Assembly: GCA_963921425.1 (NCBI GenBank)
Contig: OY992832.1
Location: 8,866,001-8,930,000, forward strand
DNA length: 64,000 nucleotides
From: Dryas octopetala
Taxonomy: Eukaryota > Streptophyta > Magnoliopsida > Rosales > Rosaceae
Reading direction: 5' to 3'
In this document: positions 12,601 through 26,180 of the stretch, one piece after another
How the letters are laid out: each line of letters starts with the position of its first letter
Numbering within the stretch: position 1 is the stretch's first letter
Translations under genes and position numbers: made by a program
Notes under the pieces: model-generated
Database searches by the model: none
What the model was told of the DNA's origin: nothing
What the model saw: the letters and a program-made list of their open reading frames with translations, nothing else

Positions 12601-14727
12601 ATCCTTGGGAACCTTAGGAGGAGATTGCTTGCAGCACTGAAAACTGATAATGATCTCCAACGGCCTTCTGTTCTGGAGTCACTTATTCGCAGACACATAA
12701 GTATAATCCATCTAGCAGAGCAGCACATTAGCATGGACCTAACTCAGGGTATTCGAGAAGTTTTGCTCTCAGAGGTCTTCTCAGGACCAGTTTCTTCTTT
12801 ACATTTGTTTGACAAGCCAGAAGAGCAACATACAGGATCAGCCACTGAAGCTGTTTGTAACTGGTACATTGAAAATATAATCAAGGATGTATCAGGTGCT
12901 GGAATCCTTTTTGCTCCAATTCACAAATGCTTTAAGAGCACAAGGCCTGTTGGCGGATATTTTGCTGATTCAGTGACTGATGTTAAAGAATTGAAGGCCT
13001 TTGTTCGGATTTTTGGTGGCTATGGAGTTGATAGGCTAGATAGAATGCTGAAAGAACACACTGCTGCACTTTTAAATTGTATTGACACATCGTTGAGATC
13101 GAACCGTGAACTGCTAGAGGCAGTTGCTGGCAGCCTGCATTCTGGTGACCGGATAGAAAGAGAGGCATCAATAAAGCAGATAGTCGATATAGACACAGTG
13201 ATTGGGTTTTGTGTTCAAGCTGGGCTGGCCCTGGCTTTTGACAGACTTCTAACTGAAGCTTCTGGAGCTGTGCTCTTAGAAGGTGTGCCCTTGATATATT
13301 CATTATTAGCTGGGATAGCTAAGCATATACCTGAAGAAATACCTGAAAAGAAGGAAATCAGGAGACTGAGAGGCGTGGCAAACAATGTTGGTGTAGTCTA
13401 TGATCATGATTCTCAGTGGGTGAGATTGATCTTAGAAGAGGTTGGGGGTGCAAATGACGGTTCATGGAGCTTGTTGCCTTATTTATTTGCCACCTTCATG
13501 ACATCTAATATATGGAATACCACTGCCTTCAATGTTGACACTGGAGGATTCAATAACAATATCCATTGCTTGGCAAGGTGGGCTTGCATTTTCTTTTACC
13601 ATAAAGTATAATTATGTTTTCTGGTAGATGCTTCTGAATACAAGATGGGGTTCATTGATTCCTCAAAGTTTTAAAGGCAAATAAGCCAAACTCATACGTA
13701 CCCACTAGTTCTTAGTACAATTGGTACATTATTTGATTAGGTAGTTTCTTGGCTCCGTGATCATTAAATTGAGAAATAGAATGTTTTAATGGGTCTTTTG
13801 GCCAAATGGATTAATGCCTACATTGAATAAATTTTGTTGGCAGGTGCATTAGTGCTGTAATTGCAGGAAGTGAGTTTGTTAGACTGGAACGTGAGCATCA
13901 GCAGAGACATTCTCTCTCAAATGGACATGTTGGTGAGACATTGGACCCCGAAATACAAAGTTGTTTGTCAGCTGAAGCAAGCATAAAATCCACAATGCAG
14001 CTCTTTGTCAAATTCTGTGCAAGCATAATACTAGATTCTTGGAGCGAAACTAACAGGTCAGTTGATTTATCTCTACTCGCATGTTGGCATAAACACGTAC
14101 GGTGAAATGGCCACGTTATAGATATGACTGTAAAGATTCTCATGACAAAATGTCCCTTTCTTATTTGCTCTTGCACATGCTCTATAATTCTCCTATTGAA
14201 CCATGTGCAAGCTGCTAATGGTTTCAACTGTTCTTCACAGATCTCATCTTGTAGCACAGCTAATTTTCCTAGACCAACTTTGTGAGATTTCACCTTATCT
14301 TCCACGAAGCTCTCTGGAACCCCATGTTCCATATGCCATTCTTCGTTCAATATATAGCCAGTATTATGCAAATTCTCCATCTACGCCACTCGCATTACTA
14401 AGTGTTTCACCCCGCCATTCACCTTCTGTATCACTCACACATGCATCTCCTGGAGTACGACAACCCCGTGGTGACTCCACTCCTCAGTATGATTCAGGTT
14501 ATTTCAAAGGATCATCATCCCATAGCCAGGAGCACCTTTATGATGCTGACAGTGGAAGCTTACGAAGCACTGAAAGCAGGCAGCGGAATGTCCGTCGTTC
14601 TGGCCCTTTGGATTACAGCTCAAGCCGTAAAGTTAAGTTTGTGGAAGGCTCAACTTCAGGGAGCACTGGTCCCAGCCCGTTACCAAGATTTGCTGTCTCG
14701 AGGTCTGGTCCAATATCATACAAGTAA
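2589..14727 (+). CDS. NAP1: NAP1/GNARLED, SCAR/WAVE complex subunit (23 coding exons)
   Basis: NAP1 is a subunit of the SCAR/WAVE regulatory complex. With SRA1, ABI, SCAR and BRICK it activates ARP2/3 to nucleate cortical actin, and Arabidopsis mutants have distorted trichomes. Exons, all with GT-AG borders and consistent phase: 2589-2993, 3095-3169, 3643-3723, 4432-4512, 4667-4749, 5566-5650, 6275-6400, 6546-6653, 6869-6913, 6995-7137, 7730-7862, 7936-8046, 8160-8238, 8868-9061, 10287-10432, 10547-10628, 10745-10855, 11441-11566, 11672-11811, 11915-12011, 12586-13577, 13844-14056, 14241-14727. They join to 1380 residues, close to the family length (about 1400), with no break. The start MAKSRQHFSSQ is the family N-terminus. 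Recognised blocks include NMQWVVQLTEVAEGLMAK, MFGPEGRPQHCCAWL, EYMRECILGN and the C-terminal PRFAVSRSGPISYK. A Ser/Pro/Gly-rich tail begins near residue 1270. Exon 21 alone encodes about 330 residues. Assignment is from family knowledge. Confidence 0.96.
5322..5438. mobile_element. Small hAT-like MITE in a NAP1 intron
   Basis: The segment begins AGGGCTGTAAAC and ends GATTGCAGCCCT, near-matching inverted ends of the type common in short plant hAT MITEs. It is about 117 bp long and lies in NAP1 intron 5 (4750-5565). No clean 8-bp target duplication is visible, so it is probably old. It has no coding content. Confidence 0.45.
5734..5800 (+). repeat. Possible SINE remnant with a pol III B-box-like motif
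   Basis: Within NAP1 intron 6, the sequence GAGTTCAAATCCCC resembles the internal B box of a tRNA-derived SINE. A C-rich stretch and an A-rich tail follow. No intact A box or target duplication was found, so only a SINE fragment is proposed. Confidence 0.3.
9569..9627 (+). repeat. (TC)n microsatellite in a NAP1 intron
   Basis: An uninterrupted TC dinucleotide run of nearly 60 bases lies in the long NAP1 intron 14 (9062-10286). Its length suggests it is polymorphic. The rest of that intron shows nothing recognisable. Confidence 0.95.
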
Positions 14728-15429
14728 AAGGTTAACCAGTACTCGCCGGATGGTAAATTATCTACTCTTTATAATTTTGTCAACGCTCAGTTATTCATAA
14801 ACATATAGGACAGATGATGTAAATTTTGACACAGTATATTTATGTTGCTCGACAAAGTATCCTCCTTATCCCCTTGATCATGTAAATTCATGCCTTATAC
14901 TCAAGCACTCACTTGTGTAAAAGCCAAGAAATTTTATGCAAGAGATAGTATTACTGAAAAAAGAAAAGCAGTTTCTCACCAAACAGAAAAACAATTTGAC
15001 ATGCGGTACTCTTCCATTCCTATTCGCCTCATAAACCGAAAATCGTAAAAATTGCACAAAAATTAGATATCATTTAATCTATTTATTGACTGGCTAAAAA
15101 AAATATTTAATCTATTTACTGGTATTATCCTTACATCTAAGTTCCAAGAAATTGCTCACACATCAAAATTCTTTTGGTGATAAAGAAAAACAAAACAGAA
15201 CAAAGTTTTGCATTACTATATTCAATTTTTCCTCAATAACACCGGATCTTTATGAACAACAGCTTCCACAGAATCGACACAGATAAACCTTCTAAACGTT
15301 AATGCCATTGACAAGGTTCTATACAAAGTTACAAACATAGGCACATGATAATAAGTGCCCAATAATTACTTGCAATTGCTATTATTAACTTGGTAAAAAC
15401 TGTGAATTCACTCTAGAAGATAACCCACT
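14728..15429. other. Shared 3' region of NAP1 and SRX (convergent)
   Basis: NAP1 ends at 14727 and SRX, on the other strand, ends at 15430, so these 700 bp hold both 3' UTRs and terminators. The sequence is AT-rich with several AATAAA-like stretches on either strand. No further gene or repeat was recognised. Confidence 0.6.
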
Positions 15430-16625
15430 TTAGCGGAGGTGATGCCTGCAAGCCAAAGAAAAAAAAAGAGTTAACAATTATTGATAGAGAGAACAAGTAA
15501 AACTAAACAAGCATTAATATAACCCGGAAAAAATACCGGAGGGTTTCTTTTGTTCCACGGCGAATTTTGCACCGTATTGTTGGGAGCCCGAGACGCTGGT
15601 GAGCTTCATATCGATGACAACCAGAGAAACCTAAAAAACATGAGAAAATCATGAGCTATGATCCTGAGAACCTCATGAGCGGCTACGACATCCCCAAAGG
15701 AGGTTTCCATTTTGCCTTCTCTTTTTCTCACTTTTAACTAGAACTCTCCAATTGTCTCACAAAGATAAAGAATAACAAGTCTTTGTGGAGAATAATGATA
15801 AGCACATACCATAATAAACTCCTTCGACCTCAAGCACATCAATCTGCATTAACAAGAGAATGAGCCAAACAAAAAGTGATTTTGGATCCCAGAAGGTACT
15901 AAAAGGGGGGATTTTTGCAATTCATGTATGAATTATGACAACCCTTTAAATCAGAAATCCAACTCCTGCATGTCAGCATTACAGTACATGGAGCCATTAA
16001 TATGTAAAAAAATCCATTTCCTAAGCACAAGCTAATCCATTTTAGTATTTTACATAACAAGTTCATACACAGACTTAATTTTTACTTATATTTTAAGATG
16101 GTAAATCATTCATTATCCAAATCACCTAGACCACGAGAAACATGGTACCCAAAAGTTCAAAACTAATCCTCATAAGAGAATAGTTTGTCTTCACTTTCTA
16201 GGAAACCAAACAGAAGATACAAAACCCAATAAAGTAAAGCAAATAACGAGTTGGGGTTGTTAAGCAGTGCTTACAGGTACTTGGAGGCCAATTTCACGAA
16301 TGCTATCCATGAGTTCTTGAACCTTGTTTGGGTCGTTAGCTCTGGTTCTCATCAAAGGCCTCCTTATCTTATCAAGAGGAAGCTCCAATATCACTGGCCC
16401 ACCACCCCCTCCACTACTACCACTAGAACTCAAAGGAGGAGACCCTGAAAATATAATTCTTATCAAATTTTACATTTTAAAACAAGAAAAACTAACAAAT
16501 AAATGACCCATTAACCCATTAAAGGAGGAGAGCCAAGGAAAGTTTTTTGTACCATTAGATGAAAGAGAAGCAGAAACAGTGAAGCTCCTCAAGCTGTTTG
16601 GTACTTGCAGAACAAAATTCGCCAT
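15430..16625 (-). CDS. SRX: Sulfiredoxin, organelle-targeted
   Basis: Sulfiredoxin uses ATP to reduce the overoxidised (sulfinic) cysteine of 2-Cys peroxiredoxins back to the active form. In plants it acts in chloroplasts and mitochondria. Exons in coding order: 16553-16625, 16275-16444, 15810-15843, 15537-15630, 15430-15445. They join to 387 nt, 128 residues, close to the Arabidopsis length. The N-terminus (MANFVLQVPNSLRSFTVSAS) is rich in Ser and hydrophobic residues with few acidic ones, as in a transit peptide, and a Ser/Gly-rich linker follows. The ParB-like core starts at GPVILELPLDKIRRP. The catalytic cysteine is residue 97 in the FSGCHR motif, and the protein ends TLRHHLR. The last coding exon is only 16 nt and is easily missed. 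It is head-to-head with the HINT2-like gene. Confidence 0.95.
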
Positions 16626-17033
16626 TTTTTTTCTTCCTCTATTTTGCCAAGGCTTTCTCTTCTGTCTATTTGTATCTTCGAGATAATTATGATATTATAG
16701 TCCCTCGACCATGTTTGATCGAGTGGTATTGGATTTTTGGCTTCATCAGAACCGTCAATGAGAATTTAGAAGGTCTCCGGACTACGGGTAAATGGGTAAT
16801 GTCCTTTTGAAGACTTTTGCTAATGACCCATTTATTTGGACGGTCCAGATGTTGTCCATCACCACCACCACCTAGATAATAGCTAGTGAGACACTGCACA
16901 TTAGCCAAATCTTTGAACCCATTTTCCAATTTATTTTATTTATTTCCTTGAAATGGCTTGTGGGTATTGCAGAGCTGAGTGAGCTTAAATACCTGGTTCT
17001 GATAGACATTTATTTTGTTGCAAATGAATGCCA
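16626..17033. promoter_or_regulatory. Divergent promoter between SRX and the HINT2-like gene
   Basis: The two start codons face away from each other across 408 bp, which must hold both 5' UTRs and both core promoters. A (CAC)n-like stretch (ACCACCACCACC, about 16861-16872) and pyrimidine tracts are visible. No unambiguous TATA box was found for either side. Confidence 0.6.
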
Positions 17034-19927
<2,894 letters not shown>

Positions 19928-21181
19928 AGATGATCTGAAGCTGATGGACAATACATAAAATTTTAACCTTCTGTATATGAACGATGTGGTGTGGATAATT
20001 TTCTTAACCAGAATGTTTAAACATCTGGACCAAAAGACCAGAAGAGAAAATAAGTGGAGGCTTTAGTGTTTTGTGTTTATGTCTTGAGAAGTAACTGTAT
20101 TGTGTGTTTATCCCCACATGCCAAGTTCAAATCTCTATTCCCCTTTGACCTCCATTGTATTAAAAAATTAAAATAAATTGTTCAAATCTCTCCTCCCCTC
20201 ACGGTGCATTTCAACTCATTCGTTAAATTTTCCTTCATTTTTATCCATGTGGCACAACAAAAAATTAGACTTTATGCACATTCATTGACTGTTTTCTCTT
20301 AGAAAAAAAAAAAAAAAGAGATCTTTTGGGCATTCACAGGTGCACTGAAACTGGAAAACACCAACAATCTTTGAACAACCTATACTGATCTATGCTCTAA
20401 AGGAGTATTTACAACTGGGGTCCTTTGTTTTATGTTATTCTGAGAAGTTGAGATCAATTTACAATTCCAAAACAACATCAATCCCACTATGGGATCCAAG
20501 TCCTCTTGGCTGGAGACTTGCATCTTCTTGGGTAGTTGGCTGTCACAGAAGATTGGAATTATGATCCCCTAAGTGGGATGGTGATATTGCAAGAATAAAT
20601 CACCAACGATTGCACTTTTTTGCGAGTGTAAATGGGGGAAAAAAATAAATTACATAAAGGAAAAATAATTGAGTCCGAATAAAGACACTCTTGACCAAAA
20701 AAAAAAGGCCAATATTAATCAAGTAAATAAAAAATAAACTTGTATTACCCATAACCTTAAAATCAAATATCCACATGATGTTGTGAGCTTTGAATTAGAT
20801 GGCATTTGATTTAACTGTAAAGTTATGGAAAGAATAGAATAGAAAAGAAGAAAAAATGTATTTACAAATGACGTGATCCACATGCTCAATACATTGGTAT
20901 TCTAGTAATTCTACAACCTATATTGATTTTTCTTTTTTCAAAAGTTTGCATCCCTTTCTAAGTTTGGGTGGAACAACTATGGGTCTTTCAGCTTTGTTAT
21001 AAGCAGAATAACTCTTCTGCTAAAACCAAAGCAGCAGCCATATGCAGCAACTATTCGTCACTCTTCCCAGATGTAGAAAAAGAGTCCTTCATCGGCCAAT
21101 AGTTGATACAAGGCCTTCAGATCCAACTATGAAGCTCCAAATGATTGACAGAGGTGAAGTAGCCTCAGGAAGAAAGTGGCA
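19928..21181. other. Shared 3' region of the HINT2-like gene and ARAD1 (convergent)
   Basis: The HINT2-like gene (+) and ARAD1 (-) end facing each other here. AT-rich 3' UTR-like sequence and a 15-base A run near 20304 are present. A motif at about 20127-20140 (AAGTTCAAATCTC) resembles a pol III B box, but no SINE could be delimited. No coding sequence was recognised. Confidence 0.55.
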
Positions 21182-23690
21182 TCATATGCTGGCTATTCTC
21201 CCAGTCTGGTTTGAACAGAGACAAGAGCAGTCTGGCCCACTCAAATCCCTCTTGACAAGTCGTTTGTCACGGTTGATTGTCAATTTAATAAAGGGGAGCT
21301 TCTTTGTGATCTGGCGCCAGATTTCTATCACTGCTCCATTTGGTACTCCATATTGAAAATAATGCTTCACCTGAATCAACCAATTTAGATCAATACAGAT
21401 TAATCTTTGGAACTGGCATTACCTGTGCACTGTTAATTACTTAGTGGATGATTCAATATTTCATAACATTTCATATAAATGTGCATAACAAATTGCTGTC
21501 ACATTAATGGCATGCACAAAAACTACAATTGCAAAATTCTTACGCATAAGCACCACTTTTCAACATACCCTTGCCCTTATAGCCACACCTGTTCAGTGTA
21601 TTATATGAGTTTATCCCATAGGAGACCTTCCTAACCATGAAAACAGAATTATTCTATTTGCACCCTTCTGCTTTCCAAGGTGATTTTAGGACAGTGAAAT
21701 TGGGGAGATTGAAAATAAGATTAATTTTAAGTTGTCTACTGGGAAAATATTTTAGCATCATTCAATATCTTATTTGGAATTAATTTGCAATTTAGAGGTT
21801 TATGGCATAAGATGCCTCGTTCAAAGAAGAGATTGATCTCTATAATCAATCTTTTATGGACTTAAAACTGAAGACTTGCATTTCAACCGTCTGTATCTAA
21901 TCTTTATGTATATGGTCATAAAAGACACAAAATGTTATGAATTTCTTCCAGATTCTTACACACACAAGCGCGTACCTAAGTTGAGGGCCTACATCTCAGT
22001 CACTCATATTTGATCTAACAGATGAGTTACAATTGATACTCATTAGAACGTGGATGTGTGTGCATGCATATCTATACACTAGCTTCCTTCCCACACTGAA
22101 ACAAAACTTAAAACTGTACAATGTTTTCCGCTTCTTACTCTTCATTTCACCATTACCCTTTTTTCCACACTGAAATAAAATGTTAAAACTTTAAATACTG
22201 GAAATGAGTAAAAGAAACAACAATAGCAAGAACTAAAGCAGAAATAAATTTGAAAAACAAGAACAAGAAAAGGAAAATTAAAAGCCAAAATACAGAGCAA
22301 ATGTACTAACCTCATTCAGTTCCTTTTGATATTCAAGAATCCTCTCAGTGGTGATTTCCCTCAGCATTGACACTAAAAATCCTGGCTTCAAAGCCGTACT
22401 GGACTCTACAAATATTGCTATCTTTCTGTAGTCAATAACATCTTCAAATGGCAGCTCAATGTTGTCGCTGACTATCACAGGGACACACAAGCTAACTATA
22501 GAATCAAAAAGTCGGCAGGCTGATGGCGTATCACCAGCAGGATTTAAACAGAACTTAGACGTATGCATCCCATGTGAAGCAGCCCGCCGACTCTCTCTGG
22601 ATTGTGTTCCATGTTTTACTATGACGTCCTCTTCATTTTCAAGCTCTTGGAAAAGCAAATTACGTATTTTCCCACCCTACAAACACAATAACCGACCCCA
22701 AAAGCCAAAAACATTAGATCAGGCAGATAAGTGATCCTAAGAACCAAACTTGTACCCAAATCCTTATGCAACATTTCAAGCATACCCACAAGAAAACAAC
22801 TATAATAAACAACAAGAATGATTAACACACAGAATTTTAGTAAGCAATTGAAGATGTACCTCTTTGCGAAAGCGGTTGCCCATGAAGAACAACAAGGTCT
22901 TGCGCTTCTCGACGTCGATGGGGCCTTCGTAAGTGTTGATGCGGTGCGTGTAGGGCACGATCACGTCCTTCACAAGCGACCCTTGGTCCGCCTTCAACCG
23001 CCCGAAATCGCAAACAAGCAAGACAGCGTTTTTAATCTTATCGATCACTTTGTACAGAGCATTGGGGTCCGAAGCCATGAACACGTGGTCTCGCCCATCG
23101 TTCCTCTTCCAATACTCCTGCTCCTCCAGCCACTCCACCAACGCGTCCTGGTTCTCCTCGTCGCTGTACACCGGCCTCGCCGGATCAGAACCCGACCCCG
23201 AAGCCGGCCGACCCGTATTGACTATCAGGCTCAGCGACGAGAAGAACGGCACGTAAAAGAGGTCCGCGTCTTCCGGATCAAAGACCCTCACCACAGGCGA
23301 TCCGACCCGTTCCGATTCGGGCCGGAGCAGGTCCTGGAATAAGTACCACTCTCCCATGTGCTGGTGACCCGGGTACTTGAGCTTTGAAAGGTCGTCGTCG
23401 GGTCGGCCACCGCGGGCCAGAGAGTGGTGCTCGATTACTCCGTAAGTGAACCGCTTCGGGAGCTCATAGAGATAGACATTGACGGATTTTCCGGGAAAAT
23501 TGGGCTGGTTTTCTCGGGAAAGAAGAATGTTGGAGGAGATCGAAGCGGAGGCGAAGGAGGAGGGGAGGGCAGACTCGAGCTTGGAATTAATGGAATTGGG
23601 GCTGAGAAAGCTGCTGAGCAAGGCGTAGACCACCAGGACGACGACGATCGTGGCTAGGGTTTGCTTGATGAGCGACGATTTTCGCGCCAT
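21182..23690 (-). CDS. ARAD1: ARAD1-like exostosin-family (GT47) arabinosyltransferase
   Basis: ARAD1 (ARABINAN DEFICIENT 1) is a Golgi type II membrane glycosyltransferase of family GT47 needed for the arabinan side chains of pectic rhamnogalacturonan I. Exons in coding order: 22860-23690, 22311-22676, 21182-21370. They join to 1386 nt, 461 residues. The start MARKSSLIK is the family start and is followed by one transmembrane anchor (about residues 9-28). After a Ser/Asn-rich stem, the exostosin domain runs from [11 protein letters not shown] (about 71) with [14 protein letters not shown], the [18 protein letters not shown] block, [28 protein letters not shown] and [13 protein letters not shown]. 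The C-terminus is [15 protein letters not shown], as in ARAD1. The frame stays open upstream for 81 more codons, with an ATG at [10 protein letters not shown], so a longer N-terminus cannot be excluded. No disabling change was seen. Confidence 0.94.
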
Positions 23691-26180
23691 TGAGATAAAT
23701 TGGGTTAGGGTTCGAGTTTTGTTTCGGGCATGGGGAGAGGTTGAAGAAGGTGACGTCGGTTTGGGCTTCTTGCTTTTGATGGATCGGAGCTCACTCGTAT
23801 TCATTGCTTTGGGGGTTGGGCGTACGGTGCTAACGTGCGCTACGGGAGTAGTGGAAGACACCTTTGTTTCCTTGCTTTTACTTTGTAAGGACAGAGAGTT
23901 AGGAGGTAGAGAGAGGGAAAAATAAAGGAACACTTGAAATGTGTTTTAGTTAATAGAGGAATTATTTAGGGATTTTTCATATATATATATATGTGATATG
24001 ATGTACCATTACATTTATTCATATAGTGACATAATTCTAAATATGAGGTATATTTCTTTCAGCATTTAATTATGGGGAAATTCATGTGTTTAATTTGTTA
24101 GGGAAATAGAGGATTTTAAACATTACTTTGATTTGGACATATATTCACATTTACTTTTTGGGGTGGGTGATTAACTTCACATTAACAATATAATAAAATT
24201 TTGTCCTTTTTACATGTATGTGAATGCCATAAAGAAAAAACATCCTTTTATCCTACATGTTTGCGTTGACAATTGATACCGTTATTTTTTTGTTAAGGCA
24301 ACTGATCATATTGAGCCAAAGTTTAAAGCAACCTTCGGCCTAAAACTATGAAAGTTGATGGTAAAGATATCTCTCACAATAAGAAGTATACCAATGGGAA
24401 AATGTATGTGAATGGGGATTTCTACCACATGAGTTGATTGAATGATGCGATAGTTCATGTGTAATTATTAACATCAATTAAAACAATCAACTATTTATTA
24501 ACTAATTCATTAACTATTACATCATATGTTCAGTTGATATATTATAAAACAATATAGTCTCTTTAATATCGCTCAATAATACTAATATTAGCAATCATAA
24601 AGGTAAGTGACATGGTAATATTGTTAGAATTAAAAATGAGATTCATAATGGGGTCTAGGTAAAAACAATTAAAACATTACCATACCAATTGAGATTCAGA
24701 ATAAAGTTGAATCTAATGCCCTTATTTAGTTTTTAGTCAAAAAATCGAGCTAAGGAGCTTAAATAGAGAAAAACTATCAAAGTAACATCGGGGTGTCAGC
24801 TGAAGCATCTTCGATGTCTAAATCGGTTAATTAAGTTGATAGTGTAAAGTTTTAGCATAGCAAGAGTGTCTTACCCTTGACTAGCTAGCATGGTTATGCT
24901 CTAGGCACCCTAGTTCTCTTGTTTTTCTACTTTTCAGAAGACATGTGATCCAAACGAGTCATGAATTTATCATTCCACCTAGACTTTCCTTTAGTTTACC
25001 AAATTATTAATTCTTCTTCTAAAAATGAAAATTGAGTGTTCATTAATTTGCTTACTTTGTTGGCTTATTTGCATATTTACTTCTTTAAATTTTGTCTCAT
25101 TTCACTCCTTAAAAATTATATATAATTTATTCTCTAAAAGTTTATTTCATGTTCTACATAATTCGAAACTGTTAATTAAGTATGTAAATTTCAGCCTTTG
25201 TTTAAATCAATGACGTGGCGTTTAAATGATGGGGCAATTTTGTTATAAATTCAAATAGTAGCATTGATGAATTTAACAATTTCAAATAATATAAATTACG
25301 AGATAAACTTTTTGGAAGTAAATTAAGACATTAAACTTTGAGGGTTTAAAATAAGACAAATTTATAATTTTTTAGAGTATATGTACGAATAAACCTACTT
25401 TTTTTTGTTCGAATTATATTTCCTCTTTGTGGCCATATTTTCCCATCAAGCCAGCCCCATTAAGAAAAACAAAAATTCATGTCTGTTTGTTGCTTTCACG
25501 TCGCTATATAATTATATATGCAAGAACGCGAGTAATTATTTGAGCCACATGCAAAACATGTGGAACACGAGGACCAAGCAGTCAACCTCTCCTGCAGTAG
25601 CACACATAATACGTAGCGTACGACATGAGGCATCACTGTTCTGTTCCAAGTTTCCAACACGACACAAACATGTGGCACCACCATAAAATGTCGTTTAATA
25701 ATCCATAAAGTGTTATATATATATATATATAGTCATTCTAGAGTGATAGTGTGATACTCATATCATCAATCCATATATTTAATTAATTAACAATTAACAA
25801 TCAACACCACACTAAAGAGAACAATTAAAACCAGCATCCTCAATCTTTCCCTAGAAAAAGTAAATAAAATTGTACTAGAAATGAAAAATGGCCAAATCAA
25901 GAACATATATAAAGGAGATATTAATATTCTTGTAATCTTATATATAAGTCCAAAAGCCTGAAAGTAATTGATCATACGAAGAGAATCCAAACACCCCTTT
26001 TCTTCTTGATGCAATATTCCATAAGCCATTCTCATAAATTCGATCTTTCACTCTGCAAAAGATAATATATAACTATTAGTGAATATTCAAATATTAAAAA
26101 ATATATATAAATAACTAAATTAAAAGTGGGTGTGCATATATGCATTAATAATTTAATATTAATTGGGATATATAAGCTAG
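23691..26180. other. Intergenic: ARAD1 upstream region and MADS gene 3' region
   Basis: The first 250 bases are the ARAD1 5' leader and are unusually GC-rich. On the - strand a TATA-like ATATATATATAT run near 23980-23992 could be its core promoter. From 24000 to 25780 the sequence is AT-rich with no gene or well-defined repeat, apart from (TA)n at about 25714-25731. Bases 25780-26180 are the probable 3' UTR of the MADS gene. Confidence 0.5.

Noticed and set aside
12983..13303. - strand frame of 106 codons opposite NAP1
   Set aside because: It is a shadow of the large NAP1 exon 21; the + strand frame is the conserved one.
22818..23925. Several + strand frames opposite ARAD1
   Set aside because: They are shadows of the GC-rich first exon of ARAD1, with no independent support.
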